8,681 nt of DNA from an uncultured beta proteobacterium (GCA_903958915.1 CAJBVC010000354.1:1-8681), one strand, 5' to 3'. Positions 1-7,442 are shown, counted from the stretch's first letter. The notes: generated by a model not told the origin, from the sequence alone. Program-made: numbers and translations.

Positions 1-1
1 C

Positions 2-340
2 TTGCACTTCGAAGCGTTTGGCCCGGCCAGCGTACGTTTGCCCGGAGATAGCGCGACGCCAACACCTGGGGATGATGCCGCCCCGGTTGAAATCCATTTC
101 GCCAAGTCTGGGCGATCATTGGAGTGGCAAGCCGGTGACGGCACATTGCTGGACTTTGCCGAGCAGCATGGCATTGCCATGGCGTCCGGTTGCCGGGCCG
201 GGGGTTGCGGCTGTTGTGAGACGCGCATCACCCAAGGTGAAGTGCGTTATGACAATCCGCCCGACTACGATGCAGCCCCTGGCCACTGCCTGCCCTGTGT
301 GGCCAGGCCGGCGACTGCCACTTTGGGCTTGTCCGCATGA
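2..340 (+). CDS. Flavin/[2Fe-2S] reductase, C-terminal part (5' end outside window)
   Basis: Partial gene; the reading frame is open to the left edge and the TTG at position 2 is not taken as a real start. The first visible residues (HFEAFGPASV) look like the end of the NAD(P)-binding domain of ferredoxin-NADP-reductase-type enzymes. After a short linker comes a plant-type [2Fe-2S] domain (visible residues about 28-110). Cluster ligands follow the C-x4-C-x2-C spacing (C64, C69, C72), with a fourth cysteine most likely C99 in PCVARP; C71 and C96 are extra. The order (flavin/NAD domain, then C-terminal ferredoxin domain) is that of class IA-type reductases such as vanillate demethylase reductase. 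Its stop overlaps the start of a cytochrome b-like gene by 4 bases, so I infer it supplies electrons from NAD(P)H to that membrane protein rather than to a soluble oxygenase. Domain call firm; electron partner inferred. Confidence 0.85.
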   Translation: MHFEAFGPASVRLPGDSATPTPGDDAAPVEIHFAKSGRSLEWQAGDGTLLDFAEQHGIAMASGCRAGGCGCCETRITQGEVRYDNPPDYDAAPGHCLPCVARPATATLGLSA

Positions 341-924
341 GCCGCAAACTTCCGAAGCTGATGACGCGCGAAGTGCTGCCATTTTTGCTGTCTTTCGCGG
401 CGTTGGTGGTCGCCACGCTGCTGGTGGATGTGGCGCTGCATCTGTTCAATCTGGTGTGGATTGGAAAGTACCTGGGTATTCCGGGTACGCTGCTCATCCT
501 CGGCTCCTTTGGCTACTCGCTGCGCAAGCGCAAACTGATCCAGCGCGGCCATCCAGTGAGCCTGTTGCGCTGGCATGAAGGCATGGCCTGGGCTGGCTCG
601 CTGCTGATTCTGGTGCATGCCGGGATTCACTTCAACTCTATTCTGGGATGGCTGGCTGTCGTTGCGATGCTTATCAATGTGGCGAGTGGCCTGGCAGGCA
701 AGTTCTTGCTGGACCGCGCCAGAAGCCGCATGAACGACGCCCTGCAACCGGTGCGTGACAAGGGTACTCCGAATGCACAGTGGGAAGACCGGATGTACTG
801 GGACAGTCTGACCTTTGATGCGGTAAAGCAGTGGCGCGCGGTGCACTTTCCCATCACGCTGGCGTTTGGGGTGCTGGGGTTGGCGCACATCATCGCCGCG
901 CTGCTTTTCTGGGGCTGGAAATGA
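337..924 (+). CDS. Cytochrome b-like membrane protein, predicted di-haem
   Basis: A 195-residue integral membrane protein with about five hydrophobic helices (roughly 12-37, 45-62, 80-98, 102-125, 171-193). Two helices each carry histidines 14 residues apart: H80/H94 and H170/H184. That spacing is the one used by cytochrome b of bc1 complexes, and is close to that of NOX/ferric-reductase proteins, to hold two b haems stacked across the membrane, so I infer a di-haem electron conduit. H35, H72 and H98 are further histidines. The loop at about 126-165 is polar and charged. It starts in an ATGA overlap with the [2Fe-2S] reductase and ends in another with the multihaem cytochrome c, placing it physically and functionally between the two. 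No exact family is recognised; a ferric-reductase-like or cytochrome b/b6-like protein is the best description. The quinone or metal specificity cannot be read. Confidence 0.75.
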   Translation: MSRKLPKLMTREVLPFLLSFAALVVATLLVDVALHLFNLVWIGKYLGIPGTLLILGSFGYSLRKRKLIQRGHPVSLLRWHEGMAWAGSLLILVHAGIHFNSILGWLAVVAMLINVASGLAGKFLLDRARSRMNDALQPVRDKGTPNAQWEDRMYWDSLTFDAVKQWRAVHFPITLAFGVLGLAHIIAALLFWGWK

Positions 925-1631
925 CACGCCGGCAGATTCTGGCGCTCATCAGCGTCAATTTGCTGATCTTGCTGGCGCTGGTGTTCATCTATCCGCATCT
1001 GATGGTGGCGCCTGGCCCGCTGGTGCCGGAGCACGCCAAAATTTCTACCGATTGCTTTGCGTGCCATACCGCACTGCGAGGCGTGAGCGCGCAGAAGTGC
1101 ATCAGTTGCCACACCCTCAAGGACATTGGCTTGCGCACCACCAAGGGTGTGCCGCTGGCTCAGAAAGAACGCAAGGCGGCGTTTCACCAGGATCTGGAAC
1201 AGCAAAACTGCGTTGTCTGCCACAGTGACCACGCCGGACCGAAGCTGGTGCAAAAAGACCAGAAGCCTTTCTCCCATGCCATGCTGCGCGTTGCAGTGCG
1301 CGACGAATGCAAGACCTGTCACATCGCACCGCGCAACAATCTGCACAAGAATTTCACCGGCAACTGCAAGCAATGCCACACCCAGAATGCCTGGAAACCC
1401 GCCACGTTTGAGCACGACAAACTGTTTCTGCTTGACCGCGATCACTTGGCCGATTGCGTAACCTGTCACACCAACAATGATTACAGCCGCTATACCTGTT
1501 ACGGCTGCCATGAGCACACACCCAGCAAGATCCGATCGGAGCATCAGGAAGAAGGCATCTCGAATTTCGACAACTGTGTGAAATGCCACCGCAGCGCACA
1601 AGGCAAACCCGAGGGCGGACACGACGACTGA
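921..1631 (+). CDS. Membrane-anchored octahaem cytochrome c (cytochrome c3/class III-like)
   Basis: A 236-residue c-type cytochrome. An uncleaved-looking N-terminal hydrophobic segment (residues 5-24) would export and anchor it on the periplasmic face. Eight CXXCH haem-attachment sites are visible, with first cysteines at 45, 60, 97, 130, 149, 179, 193 and 219 (CFACH, CISCH, CVVCH, CKTCH, CKQCH, CVTCH, CYGCH, CVKCH). There are also at least ten other histidines outside these motifs (38, 89, 104, 119, 142, 165, 175, 199, 208, 234), enough for bis-histidine ligation of all haems, as in low-potential cytochromes c3. The start chosen is the ATG at 921, which overlaps the stop of the cytochrome b-like gene (ATGA) and gives a normal basic N-terminus (MTRRQ); the frame is open further upstream, but that would run deep into the preceding gene. 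Probable role: accepts electrons from the b haems and passes them to a periplasmic or outer-membrane acceptor. The final acceptor is unknown. Confidence 0.88.
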   Translation: MTRRQILALISVNLLILLALVFIYPHLMVAPGPLVPEHAKISTDCFACHTALRGVSAQKCISCHTLKDIGLRTTKGVPLAQKERKAAFHQDLEQQNCVVCHSDHAGPKLVQKDQKPFSHAMLRVAVRDECKTCHIAPRNNLHKNFTGNCKQCHTQNAWKPATFEHDKLFLLDRDHLADCVTCHTNNDYSRYTCYGCHEHTPSKIRSEHQEEGISNFDNCVKCHRSAQGKPEGGHDD

Positions 1632-1694
1632 ACCAGCATGGGGCACCCGCCAATTCGCCAAAGATTCAGGCAGAATGGCTTAAACGGGCACACC

Positions 1695-2957
1695 ATGAAG
1701 TTCGGCGACCTTTCCATTCGACTCAAGCTAGTCGCCTTGCTTGGCGTGAGCGCAGCCATGGCACTGGTGGTATCGGCAATTCTGACACTGGTGCTGACCT
1801 TTTTCTCGGTGCGTGATGAGTCCTTGCGCCATTTGCGCCAGACCTCCGACATCGCCCGCGACAACCTGACTGCAACGTTGGCGTTTCGTGACAATGCCAG
1901 CGCCACCCGCATGCTGGGCTCCCTGGCGTCGAACCCGCGCATTCTTGCAGCGGTGATTGCTGACGAAGAGTCGAAACAGTTCAGTATCTATGTTTCGCCT
2001 GCTGCGTCGCCATCGGACGTGACGCGCTACCTTGCAGAGGTGGCCGCATTGGCACGGGAGCGGCAAGCCGATCTCTCGATGCAGCAAGGATTCTCCGCCA
2101 TTCATTTCGGCTACATGTTTGCAGTCAGCCCGATCGTCTTTGACGGCAGGACGATCGGTAACTTAACCCTGTTGTCCGACAATGTGGCGCTCAGGGAACG
2201 CATCAATGCATTTGTGTTGATGCAGGTACTGGTTTCGGTGTTGACCCTGGTGATCATCGCGTTCATCTCGATCCGTCTGCAGCGGGTTTTCACGACCCCG
2301 ATCTTTCACATTATTGAAACCATTCGCACCATCGCGCAGACCAAGAACTACGCCGTAAGTGTGGACACCATCCAGAACGACGAGTTCAAGGTCCTCTACA
2401 CCCATTTCAACGACATGATTGCCGAGATCCGAGAGCGTGATACGCGCTTGAATCACCTGGCCACCACCGACTCGCTCACTGGCCTCGCCAATCGCCGCCA
2501 CGCCATGGATGTGATGCAAACCATGGTGACGCGCGCTCGCCGCAAGCAGGAGCCGTTTGGTCTGGTGATGCTTGATATTGATCACTTCAAACGCATCAAT
2601 GACCAGTATGGGCATCCGGTGGGGGATCTTGTGCTCAAGGCAGTGGCCACCACGCTTTCCCGTGCGGCACGCGAGATCGATCTGGTGGCGCGCACCGGCG
2701 GCGAGGAATTTTTGGTGCTGTGTGATAACAGCGACGTGGAAGCCACGCACCAGATTGCCGAACGCATGCGTGCCGCGATTGAACAGGCAGAGGTTTCCGG
2801 TGAAAACGCAATGCCGCTCAAGGTGACAGTCAGCGCTGGCGTTCACGCATCGGTGCCAGAGTCAGAGGATTTCGCCTTGTCGCTCGCGTTGGTTGATGCA
2901 GCGCTGTATCAGGCCAAGCAAAATGGGCGAAACAGGGTCGTCAACTGGGAGGAATGA
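1695..2957 (+). CDS. Membrane diguanylate cyclase with periplasmic sensor, HAMP and GGEEF domains (YfiN-like)
   Basis: A 420-residue protein that makes c-di-GMP from two GTP. A first membrane helix (about 12-37) and a second (about 172-193) bracket a periplasmic region of about 135 residues, compatible with a CHASE8-type sensor. A HAMP linker follows (about 193-250; TPI near 201 and the DEF...FNDM element at 229-241). The GGDEF domain spans about 255-418. The active-site motif is GGEEF (335-339), with metal-binding D294 in LDIDHFK and N302/D303 in the usual places. An RxxD inhibitory site (R326-D329) lies five residues before the motif, so product feedback is expected. There is no EAL domain. 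The ATG at 1695 is chosen over the in-frame ATG at 1638: it puts a short basic stretch before the first helix and has a weak GGG (1686-1688) upstream. The stop overlaps the YfiR-family gene. This domain order is that of Pseudomonas YfiN/TpbB, which a periplasmic YfiR represses. Confidence 0.9.
   Translation: MKFGDLSIRLKLVALLGVSAAMALVVSAILTLVLTFFSVRDESLRHLRQTSDIARDNLTATLAFRDNASATRMLGSLASNPRILAAVIADEESKQFSIYVSPAASPSDVTRYLAEVAALARERQADLSMQQGFSAIHFGYMFAVSPIVFDGRTIGNLTLLSDNVALRERINAFVLMQVLVSVLTLVIIAFISIRLQRVFTTPIFHIIETIRTIAQTKNYAVSVDTIQNDEFKVLYTHFNDMIAEIRERDTRLNHLATTDSLTGLANRRHAMDVMQTMVTRARRKQEPFGLVMLDIDHFKRINDQYGHPVGDLVLKAVATTLSRAAREIDLVARTGGEEFLVLCDNSDVEATHQIAERMRAAIEQAEVSGENAMPLKVTVSAGVHASVPESEDFALSLALVDAALYQAKQNGRNRVVNWEE
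2947..2953 (+). promoter_or_regulatory. Strong Shine-Dalgarno of the YfiR-family gene
   Basis: GGGAGGA lies inside the last codons of the diguanylate cyclase gene. Two ATG codons follow in tandem at 2954 and 2957. The GGAGG core is 1 base from the first and 4 bases from the second, so the second is the likelier start. Confidence 0.7.
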
Positions 2958-3487
2958 TGAGAAACAAGGTGTGGTTGTATGTGTTGATGCTCATGGCTCA
3001 ACTCTATTGCGGAGCGGCTGGTGCCAGCCAGGAAGAGAACAGATTGATGGCGGTGTTTCTGGGCCGATTTGCCAGCTACATTGAATTGCCGGATCGGGGT
3101 TCTAAGCATTTCATCATCACAGTGATTGACGAAAACCCCTTTGGCAACCTGCTCGATGATCTCTACCTGGGCAAACAAATCAACGGCAAGCCGGTGGTCA
3201 TTCGTTATGCCACACGCATCGACGATGTGGGCCAGAGCGATTTGCTCTTCATCACCCTGGTCAACCCCCGCACCCGGCAGGAGGCGATTGACTACGGTGC
3301 CAGGAATTCGATTCTGACCGTCAGCACCGCTACCGGGTTTGCCGAACGCGGCGGCATCATCCAGCTCGACTTTTTGCAGCAGCAAACGCGTATCAAGATC
3401 AACCATGCGGCGGCTGTCAAATCGAACATCCGCATTGGTGCGCCCTTGCTCTCGCTGGCTACGGTCGTGAAGGGGGTTGCACCATGA
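2957..3487 (+). CDS. Periplasmic YfiR-family (DUF4154) protein
   Basis: A 176-residue protein (177 if the ATG at 2954 is used) with a Sec signal peptide, hydrophobic to about residue 22 and probably cleaved near AGA-SQ. The mature part shows the layout of the YfiR/DUF4154 family: an early FLGRFASYIELP helix/strand, a central strand DLLFITLV, then ILTVSTATGFAERGG and a final segment with IKINHAAAVKSNIRI and LLSLATVV. Length fits the family. In Pseudomonas, YfiR is a periplasmic repressor of the diguanylate cyclase YfiN. The gene directly upstream here is a YfiN-like cyclase and the gene directly downstream a TonB-dependent receptor, both with overlapping stop and start codons, so the same job of linking outer-membrane events to the cyclase is inferred. 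The mature protein has no cysteine, so the disulfides known in Pseudomonas YfiR cannot form. The only cysteine (C18) is in the signal peptide and lacks a lipobox. Confidence 0.85.
   Translation: MRNKVWLYVLMLMAQLYCGAAGASQEENRLMAVFLGRFASYIELPDRGSKHFIITVIDENPFGNLLDDLYLGKQINGKPVVIRYATRIDDVGQSDLLFITLVNPRTRQEAIDYGARNSILTVSTATGFAERGGIIQLDFLQQQTRIKINHAAAVKSNIRIGAPLLSLATVVKGVAP
3471..3476 (+). promoter_or_regulatory. Shine-Dalgarno of the TonB-dependent receptor gene
   Basis: AGGGGG, 7 bases before the ATG at 3484 and inside the end of the YfiR-family gene. It supports that start and suggests the receptor has its own ribosome entry as well as coupling through the ATGA overlap. Confidence 0.55.
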
Positions 3488-5850
3488 AAACCATTGCCCT
3501 GGCCATCACCACTACCCTTGTGGCCGTGTCTGCCCTTGGGCAGGAAAAGTCGTTGCAACAAGCCAACGACTACTACCAGAAACCTCTGGGCGAATTGTTG
3601 CGCATTGAAACACCGGCCAAAGCCGAAGTGGGCTCCCGAACCGGCGCGCGCGACGCCCTCGAGTCCGAAGTGCCGATTGATGTGATCACCGCTGCGCAGT
3701 TGGAAAGCAGTGGCTTTACCGAGCTCAGCAAGGCGTTGATGAAGCTCATTCCCGGGTTCAACTCGCCCAGGCCGACCGGGCACGACGGCACCGACCATGC
3801 GCCGCCCTTCATGTTGCGCGGGCTCAACCCGGACCAGGTGCTGGTGCTGGTCAACGGCAAGCGATTGCACCAGAGCTCATTGCTCAACGTCAATATTTCG
3901 GTCGGTCGTGGTACTTCGGGTGTCGACATCAATACCATCCCCCTGCGCGCCATTGAACGTATCGAGGTGCTGCGTGACGGGGCGGCAGCGCAGTATGGGT
4001 CGGATGCGATCGCAGGCATCATCAACGTCATCCTCAAGGGCTACGGCAACGACAGTCGCGCGTCGGTCAGCTTTGGGCGCACCGGGCAAGGCGATGGTGT
4101 GGTGCGGCAGGCCGACCTCTTTTATGCCATTCCTCTGCAAAACGACGGGTTTGTCAATCTCACTGCCGAATCGCGCAGCCGGGGCCGAACCAACCGTGCC
4201 GGACCGGATTCGCGTCTGGGCAACGTGATCAACCACCTGATTGGTGAAACCGAGGCACAGGATGGCCAGTTCGCCATCAACGCCGAAGTGCCTGGCGATG
4301 CACTGACCCTGTATGCGCATGGGCTGTTGGACCGGCGCAGCAGCAGTGCCGGTGCCTTGTACCGGCTGCCGACCGAGGCCCGCAACAATCCGGTGCTGTA
4401 CCCGAACGGCTTTTTGCCCATGATTGAACCCAAGATCAGTGACTATTCGATGAGTGTGGGCGCACGCGGCGTGACCTCTGACGATGTGCGCTGGGATCTG
4501 AGTTTGACGCGTGGCAGCAACGACTACCACTTTTATGTATCCAATACCCACAACGACTCGCTGGGCAACAGTTCCCCGACTGCCTTTGACAGTGGTGCAA
4601 CCACCTACACGCAGAACATTCTCAATCTGGATCTGGTGAAGAAAATCGGTGCGCTCAATCTCGCCGGTGGCGCCGAAATGCGGCATGAAAACTACCAGAT
4701 CCACCGTGGTGAAGAAGCGTCTTACACCACCGGCACCTTCAGCACCATCGCCGGTGCCCAGGGCTTCCCGGGATTCAGGCCCGAAAACGAAGTTGACGCG
4801 CCGCGTAGCAACCGCGCGCTGTATCTGGATTCGCGGTACGACGTGTCACGTGCGCTGTCGCTCGAGGGCGCTGTCCGTTACGAGAACTACAGCGACTTTG
4901 GCGCTACGCTGGACAAGAAGCTGGCGCTGGCCTACCGGCCCGGCGAAGACGTTTTGGTGCGCGCCAGTGCCAGTACCGGCTTTCGGGCACCTTCGTTGTC
5001 CCAGGCCAACTACACATCAACAGTCTCTACTTTGAGCAGCAGCGACGGGACGTTCCGGCAGGCAGGAACCTTTGCGGTCAATCATCCGGTGTCGATTGCC
5101 CTGGGCGCGCAGCCATTGCGGCCAGAAAAATCGCAACACCAGACGGTGGGCATGGTGTACCAGCCGACCAGCGATTTCTCGGTCAGCCTGGACTTTTTTG
5201 CCGCCGATATTGATGATCGCATCATGCTGACCGGCAACATTGTTGATACGGTGTCACCTGCAGTTAAAACTGTGCTGCAAAAATACGGTGTGCAAAGTGC
5301 CCGCTACTTTGCCAACGCCATAGCCACTGAAACCCGGGGCATGGACATCCGTTTGAACTACAAACACGTCTTTGAGAACCGTAGCAAACTCAAAGTGGTT
5401 GCGTCCTACCACCGGGATCAAACATCGATTACCGATGTGTACCCGTTGGCCTCGATCCTGGGCAATCAAACCACCACTTCCGTACTGAACGACACGACGC
5501 AGTCCTTCATTGAAACCGCACAACCGGCCGACGGCTACAAGCTCTGGACCCAATATGAGTCAGGTCCATGGCGCTCCACACTGAATGTCAACCGCGTGGG
5601 CAGTTACTACTACTACAAAGGGACCCATTTTGGCGAGAAACTGACCACCGATCTGGATTTGGCCCTGCGCTTGAGCGACAAGGTGGAAGTGGCCTTGGGC
5701 GGCAACAATGTCTTCGGTGTGCTGCCCGACAAGTTCGCCGAGTCCAGCAACCTGTTTGTCAGTGGTAGCGGCATCATCCAGTATGCGCCGATCAGCCCGT
5801 TTGGCTACAACGGAGCGTTCTATTACGTTCGCCTGAACGTCAAGTTGTAG
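3484..5850 (+). CDS. TonB-dependent outer-membrane receptor
   Basis: A complete receptor of 788 residues. A signal peptide (1-19, cleaved near SALG-QE) is followed by about 30 residues in which a TonB box may lie, a plug domain (about 50-185) and a 22-strand-type beta-barrel to the end. Plug hallmarks are VPIDVITAAQLESSGF (63-78), LRGLNPDQVLVLVNGKRLH (111-129) and the closing IERIEVLRDGAAAQYGSDAI (157-176). Barrel hallmarks include TGFRAPSLSQ (about 498) and LRPEKSQ (about 544). The C-terminus alternates hydrophobic residues (FYYVRLNVKL) as expected for the BAM signal, though the last residue is leucine rather than an aromatic. No N-terminal STN signalling domain is present, so it is not a FecA-type anti-sigma transducer. 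It imports a substrate using TonB energy; the substrate cannot be told from sequence. Translation overlap with the YfiR-family gene suggests signalling through that protein to the diguanylate cyclase. Confidence 0.93.
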   Translation: MKTIALAITTTLVAVSALGQEKSLQQANDYYQKPLGELLRIETPAKAEVGSRTGARDALESEVPIDVITAAQLESSGFTELSKALMKLIPGFNSPRPTGHDGTDHAPPFMLRGLNPDQVLVLVNGKRLHQSSLLNVNISVGRGTSGVDINTIPLRAIERIEVLRDGAAAQYGSDAIAGIINVILKGYGNDSRASVSFGRTGQGDGVVRQADLFYAIPLQNDGFVNLTAESRSRGRTNRAGPDSRLGNVINHLIGETEAQDGQFAINAEVPGDALTLYAHGLLDRRSSSAGALYRLPTEARNNPVLYPNGFLPMIEPKISDYSMSVGARGVTSDDVRWDLSLTRGSNDYHFYVSNTHNDSLGNSSPTAFDSGATTYTQNILNLDLVKKIGALNLAGGAEMRHENYQIHRGEEASYTTGTFSTIAGAQGFPGFRPENEVDAPRSNRALYLDSRYDVSRALSLEGAVRYENYSDFGATLDKKLALAYRPGEDVLVRASASTGFRAPSLSQANYTSTVSTLSSSDGTFRQAGTFAVNHPVSIALGAQPLRPEKSQHQTVGMVYQPTSDFSVSLDFFAADIDDRIMLTGNIVDTVSPAVKTVLQKYGVQSARYFANAIATETRGMDIRLNYKHVFENRSKLKVVASYHRDQTSITDVYPLASILGNQTTTSVLNDTTQSFIETAQPADGYKLWTQYESGPWRSTLNVNRVGSYYYYKGTHFGEKLTTDLDLALRLSDKVEVALGGNNVFGVLPDKFAESSNLFVSGSGIIQYAPISPFGYNGAFYYVRLNVKL

Positions 5851-5852
5851 CG

Positions 5853-7442
5853 TTACCTGGCACGCAGGAGCAAAGATGGACGGGCGTTGTCCACGGTGAA
5901 TATGGACACGGTGGACACCAGTTCCTGGGCCTGAGATTTGAGGCCGCTGGCCGCTGCCGCCATTTCTTCGACCAGCGCTGCATTCTGCTGTGTGACATGG
6001 TCCATCTGGTGGATCGCTTCCCCGACCTGCGCCACGCCCTGGCTCTGGGCACTGCTGGCGGCGCTGATGTCGCCCATCAGTTCGGTGACGCGTTTGATGG
6101 AACTCACCACCTCGGTCATGGTCACACCCGCCTGATCGACCAACGCCGATCCCTTTTCGACACGCTCGACACTGGCGCTGATGAGGGACTTGATCTCCTT
6201 GGCTGCATCGGCCGAGCGACCAGCCAGCGAGCGCACTTCGCTGGCCACCACGGCAAATCCGCGGCCTTGCTCACCCGCGCGTGCGGCCTCCACCGCCGCG
6301 TTGAGCGCAAGAATGTTGGTCTGGAATGCAATGCCATCAATGACGCCAATAATGTCGGCGATCTTCCGTGACGCATCATTGATGCCGCGCATCGTTTCCA
6401 CCACCTGGCCCACTACCTCTCCGCCGTGCACAGCGACGGTGCTGGCGGTCATCGCCAGTTGGTTGGCCTCGTGGGCCTTGTCAGCATTTTGGGTGACCGT
6501 GTCGCGCAGTTCCCCCATGGAAGCGGCGGTCTGTTCCAGCGTGCTGGCCTGGCTCTCGGTTCGGGCACTGAGATCGCTGTTGCCCTGTGCGATTTCGGCG
6601 CTTGCGGAGGCAACGCTTTGCGAACCATCGCGCACGCGCCCAACAATTCCCGCAAGATCCTCACGCATCGACTTGATCGCATACAGCAAACTCGTCTGGT
6701 CGCCCGACTTGAGCACCACTTCGGTCGTCAAATCACCCGCAGCGATGCGGTGCGTCACGTCGGTGGCGTAGTCAGGCTCACCACCGAATTGTTGGAGCAA
6801 ACTGCGTGTCACGAACAAGGCGATGACCGTCAACATCACTGCAAGCAGTAGGCAGCCGACCACGATCGTGACAAAGCGAACCTGCACTGAAGAAGCAATC
6901 GTATCGGCGTAAACACCCGAGCCAACCACCCAGCCCCAAGGCGCAAACCCTTTGACATAAGAGATCTTGGGCACCGGGTTGGTGCTGCCGGGCTTGGGCC
7001 ACATATATGGCACGAATCCACCGCCACTGGATTTAACTGTTTTGACAAACTCCACAAACAGGTGTTTACCGTTGGGGTCCTTGTTGTCGGTCAAGTCGGT
7101 GCCATCGAGTTCGGGCTTGATCGGATGCATCACCATTTTTGGGTGCATGTCATTGATCCAGAAATACTCGGAACCGTTGTAACGCAAGGATTTCAGCGCT
7201 TCGAGCGCCTGTTTCTTGCCCTCGGCTTCGTCAATCTTGCCTTTGCTTACCAGGCCGTGGAAATGGGCTACCAGCGCCAACGCGGTTTCAACATTCTGGC
7301 GAACCCCATCGTGGCGCTCATCGGTCATGATCTTGCGTTCGGAGAACATGGATACACCGGCCTGGACCATGACCCCGACCAGTGCTGCTAGCACGATGAC
7401 CCACAGGCGTTTGGAAATACTCAATGCATTGAGGTTGAACAC
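5853..7442 (-). CDS. Methyl-accepting chemotaxis protein with single-Cache-type sensor
   Basis: A 529-residue chemoreceptor. Order: first membrane helix (about 12-33), periplasmic ligand domain (about 35-185) with single-Cache features ([17 protein letters not shown] at 91-107; [15 protein letters not shown] near 168-182), second membrane helix (about 188-212), HAMP (about 213-265), then the cytoplasmic signalling domain. Its highly conserved hairpin tip, which binds CheA and CheW, is at about 371-411 ([20 protein letters not shown]). The tail has no NWETF-like pentapeptide for CheR/CheB. The start chosen is a GTG at 7442: it has a CTCCC/GGGAG ribosome site 6 bases away and gives the usual short N-terminus before the helix. 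The frame remains open to an ATG at 7544, but the extra 34 residues look non-coding. Related Cache receptors bind small carboxylates; the ligand here is unknown. Convergent with the TonB receptor, with stop codons 2 bases apart. Confidence 0.92.
   Translation of the reverse strand: MFNLNALSISKRLWVIVLAALVGVMVQAGVSMFSERKIMTDERHDGVRQNVETALALVAHFHGLVSKGKIDEAEGKKQALEALKSLRYNGSEYFWINDMHPKMVMHPIKPELDGTDLTDNKDPNGKHLFVEFVKTVKSSGGGFVPYMWPKPGSTNPVPKISYVKGFAPWGWVVGSGVYADTIASSVQVRFVTIVVGCLLLAVMLTVIALFVTRSLLQQFGGEPDYATDVTHRIAAGDLTTEVVLKSGDQTSLLYAIKSMREDLAGIVGRVRDGSQSVASASAEIAQGNSDLSARTESQASTLEQTAASMGELRDTVTQNADKAHEANQLAMTASTVAVHGGEVVGQVVETMRGINDASRKIADIIGVIDGIAFQTNILALNAAVEAARAGEQGRGFAVVASEVRSLAGRSADAAKEIKSLISASVERVEKGSALVDQAGVTMTEVVSSIKRVTELMGDISAASSAQSQGVAQVGEAIHQMDHVTQQNAALVEEMAAAASGLKSQAQELVSTVSIFTVDNARPSLLLRAR

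Noticed and set aside
627..1661. Long open frame of 344 codons on the minus strand
   Set aside because: It lies opposite the cytochrome b-like and octahaem cytochrome genes, whose haem motifs and overlaps are unmistakable. Its translation shows no domain and it is explained by GC-rich codon shadowing.
1632..1694. Promoter or terminator between the redox and cyclase modules
   Set aside because: No hairpin with T-run and no convincing -35/-10 or -24/-12 pair; a GGGGCAC stretch at about 1639-1645 has no correctly spaced partner.
2163..2846. Open frame of 227 codons on the minus strand within the diguanylate cyclase
   Set aside because: Shadow of the GGDEF gene; no family resemblance.
3008..3010. 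Cysteine near the signal peptide end of the YfiR-like protein as a lipoprotein site
   Set aside because: The residues before it (Q-L-Y) do not fit a lipobox; a normal signal peptidase I site a few residues later fits better.
3877..4704. Open frame of 275 codons on the minus strand inside the TonB receptor
   Set aside because: Fully antisense to a well-supported receptor plug and barrel; no recognisable protein features or ribosome site.
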